The notes below the pieces were generated by a model. That model saw nothing but the letters and a program-made list of their open reading frames with translations, was not told where the DNA came from and did no database searches. From assembly GCA_910576855.1 (NCBI GenBank), contig CAJTJP010000005.1:1-64000 (forward strand): a stretch of DNA of 64,000 nucleotides, read 5' to 3'. The DNA comes from Erysipelotrichales bacterium (lineage in GTDB: Bacteria > Bacillota_I > Bacilli_A > Erysipelotrichales > Erysipelotrichaceae). Numbering within the stretch: the first letter of the stretch is position 1; every line of letters starts with the position of its first letter. Made by a program: the position numbers and the translations under genes. Shown here one piece after another: positions 8,875 to 16,977 of the stretch.

Positions 8875-9249
8875 TTACAATGAAGGAACTGCTTCTTCGA
8901 GCGGTATCTCCTCAACCGATGCCTGCATTCCGTACCTGTTATCAAGCAGCTGAATACGTTCCGCAACTAACTCTTGGGCATAAACAATTACTCCTTTGTT
9001 GTTTGTAAAGCAACTGCTTTGAATATGCCCCACCACACAGACACTAGAGCCTTTCTTAGTAAAGGTTTCAAGCACTTCCGCCAACTTATTCCATGCTGCA
9101 CATTGAATAAAATCAGCCTCATTATTCTCGTTCTTAAGATAGCTTTTAGGGCAGGCTACCGTAAAATTAACAACCTTGCTGTCATTCTTTGTAAGCTTAA
9201 TCACCGGGTCTTTTGTCAATCTGCCGATTACTACTGAAACATTAGTCAT
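8875..9249 (-). CDS. ssb: Single-stranded DNA-binding protein (element-encoded)
   Basis: This 124-residue protein is a single OB-fold. It begins MTNVSVVIGRLTKDPVIK, the usual SSB start (NxxxLxGRLTxDP), and contains VVNFTVAC, FIQCAAWNKLAEVL and VVGHIQSS, corresponding to strands 2-4. The acidic C-terminal tail of housekeeping SSB (DDDIPF) is replaced by EEIPLEEAVPSL, which is typical of plasmid copies. It should coat the transferred or replicating strand. It follows parB. Its ribosome site is the same TAGGGCAACCCCC-TAAAGGAG block found in the big leader repeats. Confidence 0.92.
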   Translation of the reverse strand: MTNVSVVIGRLTKDPVIKLTKNDSKVVNFTVACPKSYLKNENNEADFIQCAAWNKLAEVLETFTKKGSSVCVVGHIQSSCFTNNKGVIVYAQELVAERIQLLDNRYGMQASVEEIPLEEAVPSL

Positions 9250-9482
9250 TTTATACTCCTTTAGGGGGTTGCCCTATCATATATGGACAGGTGTCCATGT
9301 CATTTTAAAGATGTATCCTGTTCGGGATTGAGGAGAAAGAAGGCAATCCCACCGACAGAACAGAACATAAGCAAGCGTATGTCGGCTATATGATTTAATA
9401 CAACTGATTACTCAGTAATCACCGATAAGCTGTATACACGCGGATATAAGTTTTATTACCGGCATTGCTTATATCCTGAATA
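9250..9482 (-). promoter_or_regulatory. parB-ssb intergenic region with short leader and palindromes
   Basis: It contains GGATATAAG...CTTATATCC (9445-9480), TGATTACTgAGTAATCA (about 9407-9424), the ATGGACAGGTGTCCAT palindrome (9283-9298) and the conserved ribosome-site block 9252-9277. The large hairpins of the leader repeat are absent. A ParB-binding (parS-like) role for one palindrome is possible. Confidence 0.5.
9283..9298. repeat. TGGACA-N2-TGTCCA palindrome, copy 1
   Basis: ATGGACAGGTGTCCAT is a near-perfect palindrome. Five more copies lie at 13990, 16959, 18857, 21549 and 23038. Confidence 0.6.
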
Positions 9483-10190
9483 TTAAATATCAAGGCTTTC
9501 TTGCAAGAGATTCAACCGTTCTAATATACGATTTAAATCCTCAGTATTACGATACTTGATTTTAATTTCATTTCCGGTTACTTTTATCTTTGTTTGCAAA
9601 TGCTCTTGAATTTGATTCTCTACACTTTTTAAAAAAATATCGCTTTCCTTCGTCTTCTCCTTTTTTGATTCTTCTTGTGTATCAGCCTTCATCCTTTTCA
9701 AGCGACGGTCGATCGTTCGACCGCTGACTCCAAGTTGCTCAGCTATCCAGTCACGCTTTAAACCTTTAGGCTTCTTATCCATAGATATCAAATAGTCATA
9801 TTCATTCAACAGTTGCTTGATTTCCATCTCCTGTACATCAGGATTATCTGCCCTGTGGATATTAGCGGTTCGGATACGTCTGTATTCATCCCAAATATCT
9901 TTAGGCTTATCGATAATAATCAAGTCCATCATGCCGTCATGCAGCTTCTGTTTATATAAAAGCGAAATCGCACGATATCGCCGCTCCCCGCTTGTTAAGG
10001 TAAAGCGCTTGTCGTCATTTTGATCCTCTAAATACGCCTCGCCCGGAGTAATTTGTTCACCCATCTGCAATAATTGATTGGCGAGTTCTTCCACATCACA
10101 CATTGGATAAATATTGTTTGGATTCGCGCGAATTTCATCAATATGAACAGTTACTTTTTTCTTGTCCTGCAGCCTATCTCTCAGTGACAT
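9483..10190 (-). CDS. ParB-like partition protein
   Basis: This 235-residue protein starts MSLRDRLQDKKKVTVHIDEI at ATG 10190, directly after the parA stop and preceded by GGGGGGA. A longer in-frame extension into parA is unlikely. The ParB/Srx N-terminal region includes TSGERRYRAISLL (the GERRxRA box). A helix-turn-helix follows (LKRDWIAEQLGVSGRTIDRRLKRM), then a charged coiled-coil C-terminus. It should bind a centromere-like site and work with the adjacent ParA to segregate the element. The site is not proved; the palindromes at 9250-9482 are candidates. Confidence 0.85.
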   Translation of the reverse strand: MSLRDRLQDKKKVTVHIDEIRANPNNIYPMCDVEELANQLLQMGEQITPGEAYLEDQNDDKRFTLTSGERRYRAISLLYKQKLHDGMMDLIIIDKPKDIWDEYRRIRTANIHRADNPDVQEMEIKQLLNEYDYLISMDKKPKGLKRDWIAEQLGVSGRTIDRRLKRMKADTQEESKKEKTKESDIFLKSVENQIQEHLQTKIKVTGNEIKIKYRNTEDLNRILERLNLLQESLDI

Positions 10191-10191
10191 A

Positions 10192-11091
10192 TTAATTTCC
10201 CCCCTTGCATAATTCCCATACTTCATCGACGAGCTTTCTAAGATCATCCGCAACACCATGACGTGAATTGAAATCTTTATCTACAAGCGAATATCGGTTG
10301 AGAGAAGCCTTTTTTATCGGCTTGCCTTGAAAGCGTATGTGAGATTGTAAAACTCTGTCAGGAAATAGCTGATGGAGCATTTCAATAGCCGTTCTATCCT
10401 CGTTATTTCCCTGTGCCATTACCGGCAAGATTTTAAAATCAAAATCAAGCATACCTTCATTGGCTGTATCTATCAAATCATTCAGAGTCGTATACAAGCC
10501 TTCCAATCCGCCGCTGTCAATACTGATCGGGATAATAACCAAGTCGTCATGATTGCGACAGGCATATATAGCATTATAAAGCAACGCATTGGTAAACGGC
10601 GGATTATCAATTATCACGAAGTCATACTCCTGCTCTACTTGCTTCAATGCTCGGGTCAACTTTAAACAGGGGGAAGCTTGGACATTTGTTTTTAATTGGA
10701 TATCACTTTCTGTTAATCGATGTGTAGCCGGTATAATATCAAGATTATCAACATCTGTTCGAATAATAGCCTCTTTAATAAGAGAAGGCTCTTTCAGCAC
10801 ATCGGCCATATCGTAGGGTACGTCGTTTTCAACAAAATACTTTTTCAAAAGTGCTAATGCTGATGAAATACTTTTCTCACCTTGATTAAACTGCTCGACT
10901 ACTTTTAAACAGTTTGCAATAGTCAAAGGATCATTAAGCTTTAATTGCGCTTTAGTAAGATTCCCTTGCGGATCCATATCACAGTTTAATACTCGCTGAT
11001 GATACTTACCGGCAAGACCAACTGCCAACTCTTTCGCAATGAGTGTTTTACCTACTCCGCCTTTCTCTAGGCAAATCGTAATTGTTTTCAT
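10192..11091 (-). CDS. ParA-like partition ATPase
   Basis: This 299-residue P-loop ATPase has the deviant Walker A motif KGGVGKT (residues 10-16) of the ParA/MinD/Soj family, a DMDPQGNLT switch (about 40-48) and a Walker B-like FVIIDNPPF. Together with parB one base downstream it makes a type Ia-like partition module for a plasmid or a conjugative element with a circular phase. It is preceded by leader repeat copy A, so it belongs to the same regulon as the cargo genes. Confidence 0.92.
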   Translation of the reverse strand: MKTITICLEKGGVGKTLIAKELAVGLAGKYHQRVLNCDMDPQGNLTKAQLKLNDPLTIANCLKVVEQFNQGEKSISSALALLKKYFVENDVPYDMADVLKEPSLIKEAIIRTDVDNLDIIPATHRLTESDIQLKTNVQASPCLKLTRALKQVEQEYDFVIIDNPPFTNALLYNAIYACRNHDDLVIIPISIDSGGLEGLYTTLNDLIDTANEGMLDFDFKILPVMAQGNNEDRTAIEMLHQLFPDRVLQSHIRFQGKPIKKASLNRYSLVDKDFNSRHGVADDLRKLVDEVWELCKGGN

Positions 11092-11095
11092 AAAG

Positions 11096-11295
11096 TTCTC
11101 CTTTAAGGGGGTTGCCCTATCTACCTTACACTTTTATCAGAAGCCGTTGCTTGTGAGACGTAACAGGTGGAGACTTGTACTACCTGTTACGTTGAATAAG
11201 TAACAGCAATATTTGCGATAGCTCATTAATTAATAGTGAGCGTTAGCGTGCCTTATTGCTCCGTGCTGCAAGAAAACTGTAGGCACGGAGCCGCC
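11096..11295 (-). repeat. Structured 5' leader repeat, copy A (upstream of parA)
   Basis: This ~200-bp unit recurs through the element. Read in the direction of transcription it has four parts. First, a hairpin GGCTCCGTGC...GCACGGAGC. Second, GCTCACTATTAATTAATGAGC, a second hairpin. Third, CGTAACAGGT-13 nt-ACCTGTTACG, a perfect 10-bp stem whose loop AGTACAAGTCTCC is invariant. Fourth, GGGCAACCCCC-TTAAAGGAG, the ribosome site. The gene starts 4-7 nt later. The constant position relative to the start codon indicates an mRNA leader rather than a dispersed insertion. Confidence 0.9.
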
Positions 11296-11325
11296 TAATA
11301 CAAAGCAATAAGCTTTTTTATATTC

Positions 11326-11892
11326 TTAATCCTCTTTCACATGCGGTTTAGGCAACTGCATCCATGCCAATCCTCTGAATTCACGTCCACTATCAAGATA
11401 GTAGCCGTTATCTTCCATCAATGTATCAATCCAAACATCCTTACCATCTGATACAAGTATCTCCTCTTCTTCATCCGGCAACGGACAATTCAACATACCA
11501 TCTTCATCAAATGTAAATGATATCCATTCTTTAGAATCTCCATCGCTCCAATCCAAAGCCTGTCCGCATTCGTGGCAATAATCAAACCTTACACCATATT
11601 CAGAATCATAAATACTGTGTTTGTGGCAATTAGGACACAAACATATGATTTCATTGATTGAACCATCTTCATTATAAATGTCTGTAGTTTCTTCATCTTC
11701 CCAACTTTTATCAAAAGATGGTTTCTTCGGTGTTGCTTTTTCGACTAATTCTTGAAGTGTATCAACTGCTTGTTTGTAACCACATTCACTTTGCTCATTA
11801 CATGAACAGCGATTACCAGTAATCATATATCCTGGACAATGTGTTAAAGTTTTCTTTCCCATTAGCATAAACGCTTCTTGATACTTATTCAT
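11326..11892 (-). CDS. Zinc-ribbon / DUF551-like element protein
   Basis: This 188-residue protein has an N-terminal Cys cluster (CPGY, CSCNEQSEC), a central zinc ribbon (CPNC at about 103-106 and CHEC at about 125-128) and a C-terminal GLAWMQLPKP segment that resembles the end of phage and plasmid DUF551 proteins. It is the second gene of a two-gene unit behind leader copy B; its TTGGAG ribosome site overlaps the upstream stop. The function is unknown. It may bind nucleic acid through the ribbon. Confidence 0.7.
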   Translation of the reverse strand: MNKYQEAFMLMGKKTLTHCPGYMITGNRCSCNEQSECGYKQAVDTLQELVEKATPKKPSFDKSWEDEETTDIYNEDGSINEIICLCPNCHKHSIYDSEYGVRFDYCHECGQALDWSDGDSKEWISFTFDEDGMLNCPLPDEEEEILVSDGKDVWIDTLMEDNGYYLDSGREFRGLAWMQLPKPHVKED

Positions 11893-11897
11893 TTTCT

Positions 11898-12335
11898 TTA
11901 CTCCAATCCATCTTCACAGCATTTTTTATCGCCTACCAAATCATGCTCAACATAATATTGCTGCATTTGCTTGATCAGTTCGCGCATAGGCAAAACAAAT
12001 TTTTGTATTATAATGTCATCATCACTAATAATCCATTCACTTATATCACCATGTTTATAAACTTTAAAATATCCTGAACACGTCATTATAGAATAATAAG
12101 GAGCACTTTCTAACAATTCAATCTCTAACGATTCTAAAAAAGAACGCTCAGGTATACATCTTTTAAGAGCATAACCTTTAGGTAAAGCATAGAATACACC
12201 TCTACATAACATATCAAAAAAGTAGTTGTATAAATCTTTATATAAATTACCAGTCAAAATAATTTTTTTACCCGATAATTTGTTTTCGTACTCTTTTACA
12301 AATTGTTCAAAGCTTTTCTTTAATACTTTTTCCAT
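11898..12335 (-). CDS. Uncharacterised element protein, 145 aa
   Basis: It starts directly behind leader copy B (TTAAAGGAG, then ATG at 12335). The product is soluble and mixed alpha/beta, beginning MEKVLKKSFEQFVKEYENKL. It has no membrane segment, no cysteine pairs apart from a C-terminal CC, and no motif that I recognise. It is followed 5 nt later by the zinc-ribbon gene. Confidence 0.7.
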   Translation of the reverse strand: MEKVLKKSFEQFVKEYENKLSGKKIILTGNLYKDLYNYFFDMLCRGVFYALPKGYALKRCIPERSFLESLEIELLESAPYYSIMTCSGYFKVYKHGDISEWIISDDDIIIQKFVLPMRELIKQMQQYYVEHDLVGDKKCCEDGLE

Positions 12336-12339
12336 ATTG

Positions 12340-12540
12340 TTCTCCTTTAAGGGGGTTACCCTATCTACCTTACACTTTTATCAGAAGCCGTTGCTTGTGA
12401 GACTTAACAGGTGGAGACTTGTACTACCTGTTACGTTGAATAAGTAACGGCAATATTTGCGTCAGCTCATTAATTAACAGCGAGCGTCAGCGTGCCTTTT
12501 TTGCTCCGTGCCGCAAGAAGTCTGTAGGCACGGAGCCGCC
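12340..12540 (-). repeat. Structured 5' leader repeat, copy B
   Basis: Same layout as copy A. The stem base is CTTAACAGG on one side, giving one mismatch, and the AT hairpin carries AACAGCGAG. It leads into the 145-residue gene. Confidence 0.88.
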
Positions 12541-12550
12541 GATACTTCCG

Positions 12551-12656
12551 TAATAAAAGAAGCCTGCCAAGAAACTTTCGATACTGAATATCAATCATGT
12601 CCCTCACACTTTAATTATTCCATAAATGTGTAAATGGCTAACTATCAATATTCGCC
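12551..12656 (-). repeat. Downstream repeat T, copy 1 (after the relaxase)
   Basis: About 105 bp containing AAAAGAAGCCTGC, CTCRCACTTTAATTATTCCA and the GGCTAACTATCAATATTCGC site (12636-12655). It is closely matched at 20129-20227 behind the ADP-ribosyltransferase gene. Both copies lie immediately after genes whose protein tails are also alike. Confidence 0.7.
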
Positions 12657-12663
12657 CTATTTT

Positions 12664-13968
12664 TTAGATTTCTAATTTCTTATCTTGGTGCTTGCGTACT
12701 TTATTTTCGGTTTTATTTATAATTTCCGATCTATTTGATATTTCCCTTTTCAGCTTCTGTTTTTGCTCCCTTAACGGCAAGATGCGATCATTAATAAAAC
12801 GCTGCATTTGTACATCACTCATATCCAATATGCCTTCCATTCTCATTTCAAGCATATTTTCATATTTCTTTTCGTTTAATCTTAACTGTTTGGATACATC
12901 ATCCAAATAATCCTGCATTTCTTTTCTTTCTAATTTCATTTCGTCTAAATGGTCTAAATTATAAATCAACTCTCCCATCTCATGAAACTCATTGAACATC
13001 TTGTCTATCTGCTTCCATTTCAGATGAAGCATTCGTTCATAAGACGACATTTTGAAATACTGCATTTCTTCATAACTGAGTTGAACATTACTATCTTGAT
13101 AAAATGAATATCGCCTGTCGCGTATTTCTTTTTTTGTATAATCATTCTGCAAGAAATCAGTAACTTCCTTACTGCTGATATAAACACCGTTATTACTGAT
13201 TCGTTCAACGATTCTCTCATATGAATAATTAGGTTCATTATTCTGCCCTAATATGCGATTGCAGCGAATAAAATACTTACTGTTTGGAACTTTGATTCTT
13301 AAGCCTTGTCTGTGGTTTCCTTCCTCGCTGCCATCTTCTACCGTAAATCCCATTTTAATCATATATCGCTTAAATTCATCATAATCCTTAACCTTTGGAA
13401 CAATATAGTCAATCGTCTTTTTAATTATCTCTTTATTGTTATCACCACGATTCTTAGTAAGCCATTCATAATAAGTACGCTCGTATTTGACATTAACAGG
13501 TTCCAAAATCTCTAAACCATGTTCCATGCAGATATCATCTGAGAGCTTCTTAAACAAATTCAAATCCCGCTTATAAAAAATGTTTAGCTTTTTATTGTCT
13601 GTGGTGCGATACGGATTTACTATAATGTGTGTATGGATATGTGCTGTATCCACATGGGTAGCTATCACATAATCGTATTTTCCTTGCGTTATCTTTTCTA
13701 TCCATTTTTTAGATATCTCAAAAGCTTCATCCTCTGTGACTGTACCCTGTTTGAAGCTTTGTTGGAAATGATATCCCACAACATCATCAATTACGGACGA
13801 TTTCCGTTTCTTGCCATTCTCAGCTTTTAATTTCCATTCAATTCCGGCACAGTACATATTCGAATGATTGCTTTCACACAGATAGTCTTTTGTTTTATGT
13901 TTCTGAATGATATAGTTAATTGCATTCTGTACATTCCCTTTTATAGCATGAACTCTAATTGTTGCCAT
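12664..13968 (-). CDS. MOBP-type conjugative relaxase (MobA/VirD2-like)
   Basis: This 434-residue relaxase has the histidine triad THVDTAHIHTHIIVNPY (His110, His112, His114) that binds the metal in HUH relaxases. Tyr19 near the N-terminus is a candidate nicking tyrosine. The C-terminal third is a charged coiled coil ending in NKTENKVRKHQDKKLEI, nearly the same as the tail of the protein at 20235. The relaxase would cut oriT and lead the strand into a recipient. It overlaps mobC by 14 nt, so both are made from one transcript. A candidate oriT lies just upstream of mobC. Confidence 0.9.
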   Translation of the reverse strand: MATIRVHAIKGNVQNAINYIIQKHKTKDYLCESNHSNMYCAGIEWKLKAENGKKRKSSVIDDVVGYHFQQSFKQGTVTEDEAFEISKKWIEKITQGKYDYVIATHVDTAHIHTHIIVNPYRTTDNKKLNIFYKRDLNLFKKLSDDICMEHGLEILEPVNVKYERTYYEWLTKNRGDNNKEIIKKTIDYIVPKVKDYDEFKRYMIKMGFTVEDGSEEGNHRQGLRIKVPNSKYFIRCNRILGQNNEPNYSYERIVERISNNGVYISSKEVTDFLQNDYTKKEIRDRRYSFYQDSNVQLSYEEMQYFKMSSYERMLHLKWKQIDKMFNEFHEMGELIYNLDHLDEMKLERKEMQDYLDDVSKQLRLNEKKYENMLEMRMEGILDMSDVQMQRFINDRILPLREQKQKLKREISNRSEIINKTENKVRKHQDKKLEI

Positions 13969-14491
13969 TTTTATTTTCCTCTTTTAAACATGGACAGTTG
14001 TCCATGTTTGTATTTATATAATTGATTCCGGCATCATAGGCTAATTCTTCTTTAATACGTATGGAGCTGTTAATTTTGCGTTGTAGTTTTTCATTCATCA
14101 ACTCAATATCTTTTAACATGATTTGATAAGCTGCTAAACTGTCTTTGGCTTCATTCAATATTTTGATATCAACAGAATCCTCGTTCATCAATTTATTAAG
14201 ATTTCTCGCAATCTGATTAATATTATTATTCAGACGATTAATTGAAACTGTAAAGTCTGAAAGATAGTTTAACTCAATATGATTGATTGACAAAAACAAG
14301 CTGCTTTCAAGTATGTATTCCGTAACAGACTTATATCCAAGCTTCTTTGATGTTCCTTCCAAAAAAGCTTTTTCGTTCTCCGTACAACGAAACTGAAATC
14401 GACATTGCTTCCTATTTTCTTTCTTACGTTCTAATCTTTTTTTACGAAAATATTGATTCCGTTTCAGTATTCCGTCTTTCTTATCACTCAT
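13955..14491 (-). CDS. MobC-like relaxosome accessory protein
   Basis: This 178-residue protein has a basic N-terminus (KKDGILKRNQYFRKKRLERK) and then the ribbon-helix-helix-like stretch RFRCTENEKAFLEGTSKKLG typical of plasmid MobC/NikA proteins. A LNRLNNNINQIARNLN segment follows, the hallmark of the MobC C-terminal domain. It should bind oriT and help the relaxase nick it. The 3' end of the gene contains one of the TGGACA palindromes, coding for NMDNCP. The ATG lies ~30 nt inside the candidate oriT region. Confidence 0.88.
   Translation of the reverse strand: MSDKKDGILKRNQYFRKKRLERKKENRKQCRFQFRCTENEKAFLEGTSKKLGYKSVTEYILESSLFLSINHIELNYLSDFTVSINRLNNNINQIARNLNKLMNEDSVDIKILNEAKDSLAAYQIMLKDIELMNEKLQRKINSSIRIKEELAYDAGINYINTNMDNCPCLKEENKNGNN
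13990..14005. repeat. TGGACA-N2-TGTCCA palindrome, copy 2
   Basis: ATGGACAGTTGTCCAT is a perfect arm match, and it is the only copy inside a coding region (end of mobC). Confidence 0.55.
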
Positions 14492-14523
14492 TTTTTGTAC
14501 CTGCTTTCTTTACTATATAAGGG

Positions 14524-14614
14524 TATGGGATATCCCATAAATGACAGGCAAATCTTTGCCTGTTGGGTATGTACGTACAGAATACGAGTTTTACGAGTAT
14601 TTTTGTGCGTACAT
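14524..14614. other. Candidate origin of transfer (oriT)
   Basis: Directly upstream of mobC are three nested palindromes: TATGGGATATCCCATA (14524-14539), ACAGGCAAA-tc-TTTGCCTGT (14544-14563) and ATGTACG...CGTACAT (14569-14614). The last encloses a direct repeat ACGAGTTTTACGAG. Inverted repeats next to mobC/relaxase genes are where oriT normally lies. The nick site cannot be fixed from sequence alone. Confidence 0.55.
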
Positions 14615-14621
14615 AGCCCTT

Positions 14622-14782
14622 GCTTGCTATTTTTGAAGCTTCGCTTTTCTATGAAAGGCTCCTGCCTTGCCTTTAGCCGATGAAATAATGCAACTCGGGT
14701 TTGATTTACACGAATGTAGCCCCACTGCATCAGCGTGTAAAGGCAGGAAAAGAAAAAAATCTATACCGGTTGGCATAGATTT
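14622..14782 (-). repeat. Downstream repeat R2, copy 1, with terminator
   Basis: It is shared with 16166-16331. It begins with a hairpin AAATCTATGCC...GGTATAGATTTTTTT (14752-14782), a good terminator for the gene ending at 14809. Then come CTGCCTTTAC, a CATTCGTRTMAATCAA block, AAAGGCAAGGCAGGAGCC and GAAAAGCGAAGCTTCAAAAA. An 80-codon frame crossing it (14488-14730) has no ribosome site and is not accepted as a gene. Confidence 0.75.
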
Positions 14783-14808
14783 GTTGTTGTTTAAAAATAC
14801 GTATGTTG

Positions 14809-15165
14809 TTAGTCGAAGTGCATATCATAAGCTGCTTGTGTTTCTTGACGATCGTGTAGTGGTACCGCATTTAATCCGCACCACTCACTGAAGCGGCTGT
14901 CACTAGATGATATGAAGCAGCCGCCGGACATATATCCTACATGATTAGGAAGAACCGGCTTGATCGGTTGAAAGATGGGACAGTACTTATCGAACAAAGT
15001 TCTTGAAATGAATACTACTGTATTATTTTCCACATCATTTATATCACTGATCTTTTCACCATGATCCAGCCAATAACAAACAACACTATCGTAGTTATGT
15101 GAGATGCCGTTATTAGAACTATCTCCAAGAGCGGATTTGTAAACCCAAGCTGTTAATTTTCTCAT
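14809..15165 (-). CDS. Uncharacterised cargo protein, 118 aa
   Basis: This is a single-gene cassette: leader copy C, gene, then repeat R2 with its terminator. The protein is soluble, begins MRKLTAWVYKSALGDSSNNG and contains VVFISRTLFDKYCPIF. No family is recognised. The mixed strand/helix pattern and lack of signals point to a cytoplasmic protein. Confidence 0.65.
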   Translation of the reverse strand: MRKLTAWVYKSALGDSSNNGISHNYDSVVCYWLDHGEKISDINDVENNTVVFISRTLFDKYCPIFQPIKPVLPNHVGYMSGGCFISSSDSRFSEWCGLNAVPLHDRQETQAAYDMHFD

Positions 15166-15170
15166 ATTGA

Positions 15171-15345
15171 TCTCCTTTAGGGGGTTGCCCTATCTACCTT
15201 ACACTTTTATCAGAAGCCGTTGCTTGTGATACGTAACAGGTGGAGACTTGTACTACCTGTTACGTTGAATAAGCAACGGCAATATTTGCGATAGCTCATT
15301 AATTAATAACGAGCGTTAGCGTGCCCTATTGCTCCGTCCCGCAAT
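15171..15345 (-). repeat. Structured 5' leader repeat, copy C (distal hairpin broken)
   Basis: The proximal three hairpins are intact, but the outermost GC hairpin keeps only one arm: after GGGACGGAGC the sequence becomes the end of the methyltransferase remnant. This marks a recombination junction. Confidence 0.85.
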
Positions 15346-16161
15346 CAATTTCTTAAATATCGCCATCAGCACCTGTTTAACGATGCTGTTGCCTGCCTGA
15401 CTATATAACTGTGTATTGCTGTTCACTGCTTCTGCTTTTCTGAAATCTTCATCGCTAAATCCCATCAAACGCCAACATTCTAATGGTGTAAGTTTGCGGA
15501 TTTGATGAGGACGATTTATGTATACACCATCTCCAGGATAAGCTTCCGCATAGCCTTTAACAGTGTTTTCGGGAATGATCATAGGCTGCCTATTTCCGCC
15601 TTCCATACAATTTAGTGATGGTGATATCCCTTCACTTGCATATATGCGACCTTGATTTGGATTATCTCGCGTTTGTGTTGGCATGCAATTTCCAATCTGC
15701 ACTACATCCCACGAATGACGATCAAGACTGTCTCTGCCCGATGTCCTAATGTAATTCGATATGTCTCGACTCGCTTCATAAAAATCCCTTGTCTTTTCAT
15801 ACGAAATACAGTACCGTTCATCAACCTCAGCCTCTAACACATCTTTTAGCCTCTTTTCTAATGGTATAGGCATAGGGAACGTGTAACTGTAATTGCCTAT
15901 TATGCTAACCATAAAACATCTATTTCGGTTCTGCGGAACTCCATAATTTTTAGCATTTAACAGTTTGTAATATGATTGATAACCAATGCTTTCTAAGAAT
16001 GCGTACCACTCATTGAAGTCCTTGATATTTTTTGTTCCGATAACATCTGGAACATTTTCCATCAGTAACACTTGTGGGAGTGAATCCGTTTCATTCAATT
16101 CTTTCAAGATTCGCTCAACTTCCCAAAGTAACCCGCTTCTTGTACCGCTATCCTTAGACAT
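15316..16161 (-). pseudogene. C5-cytosine DNA methyltransferase remnant, both ends replaced
   Basis: This 281-codon frame retains the family's later motifs: LLMENVPDV (motif VI), GVPQNRNRCFMV (motif VIII), RKLTPLECWRLMGFSDEDF (motif IX) and AGNSIV (motif X). The first ~80 residues, with the AdoMet loop (FxGxG) and the catalytic PCQ motif, are missing, so it cannot methylate DNA. The frame opens at the edge of repeat R2 copy 2 and its last eight or so residues (GRSNRAR) are translated from leader copy C. It is therefore a fragment caught between two repeats. A target-recognition region is still readable. Confidence 0.85.
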
Positions 16162-16165
16162 GCCC

Positions 16166-16331
16166 GCTTGCTATTTTTGAAGCTTCGCTTTTCTATCAAA
16201 GGCTCCTGCCTTGCCTTTGTTTGATATAGTCAAGCAATTTCTGCTTGATTGATACGAATGTGGCACTCCTTTATTTTTTTGTAAAGGCAGGAAAAGAAAA
16301 AAATCTATACCTGTACTTGATATAGATTTTT
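16166..16331 (-). repeat. Downstream repeat R2, copy 2, with terminator
   Basis: It matches 14622-14782. The hairpin AAAATCTATATC...GGTATAGATTTTTTT (about 16296-16331) terminates the gene ending at 16345. The far end abuts the methyltransferase remnant. Confidence 0.75.
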
Positions 16332-16344
16332 TTGATAATCTTTT

Positions 16345-16746
16345 TTATGCTTTGTTTAATTTAACTGATGGTGCATCTAACCTCATAACAATATCAATTA
16401 ACTCCTGTCTTACCTTCCAGTTATTTTTTGCAGCCGTCAACACCTCTCTTTCCTTCCGCATCGGAATAAGTGATAGCGCATAGTCAATCAATTTTTCTTC
16501 TACCTCTAACATTTTATCCCTCGCTTGACATATACTGAACCATGCTATTTTTGCTTCCGGCAAATCAGCAAATTCTTCATTCAACTTATCAAATTCAATT
16601 ACATCTTGAATTAAATAGATACTGCTTTCTTTATAACCTTTCTTTTTCAAAAATTCCGCTTCTAATTTCTTTTCATATTCTTCCGCAACTGCCAAATCTG
16701 CTTTTGCTGCCAAATACATTTTTTGTTCTTTATTCATTGCTTCCAT
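16345..16746 (-). CDS. Uncharacterised helical cargo protein, 133 aa
   Basis: A single-gene cassette behind leader copy D (AAAAGGAG, 7 nt, ATG) and before an R2 terminator. The product is strongly helical and charged (MEAMNKEQKMYLAAKADLAV, then long E/K-rich stretches), probably a coiled coil. No family is recognised. ATG 16737 is an alternative start, but 16746 has the better spacing. Confidence 0.7.
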   Translation of the reverse strand: MEAMNKEQKMYLAAKADLAVAEEYEKKLEAEFLKKKGYKESSIYLIQDVIEFDKLNEEFADLPEAKIAWFSICQARDKMLEVEEKLIDYALSLIPMRKEREVLTAAKNNWKVRQELIDIVMRLDAPSVKLNKA

Positions 16747-16749
16747 AAT

Positions 16750-16949
16750 GTTCTCCTTTTAAGGGGTTTGCCCTATCTACCTTACACTTTTAACGGAAGC
16801 CGTTTCTTACGAGACGTAACAGGTGGAGACTTGTACTACCTGTTACGTTGAATAAGTTACGGCAATATTTGCGGCAGCTCTTTCATTTATTGAGAGCGTT
16901 AGCGTGCCTTATTGCTCCGTGCCGAATTAATATGCAGGCACGGAGCCGC
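16750..16949 (-). repeat. Structured 5' leader repeat, copy D
   Basis: Complete copy with AAGGGGTTTGCCC in the ribosome-site block and GCTCTCAATAAATGAAAGAGC in the AT hairpin, which keeps pairing despite base changes. Confidence 0.9.
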
Positions 16950-16958
16950 TAAAAAAAC

Positions 16959-16974
16959 ATGGACATGTGTCCAC
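16959..16974. repeat. TGGACA-N2-TGTCCA palindrome, copy 3
   Basis: ATGGACATGTGTCCAC lies just after the stop codon of the gene ending at 16978. Confidence 0.55.
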
Positions 16975-16977
16975 ATT

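Noticed and set aside
14488..14730. 80-codon ORF starting MQWGYIRVNQ, faintly like a serine-recombinase start
   Set aside because: It has no ribosome site, overlaps the oriT and repeat R2, and the matching frame in R2 copy 2 is broken by a stop; the similarity stops after a few residues.
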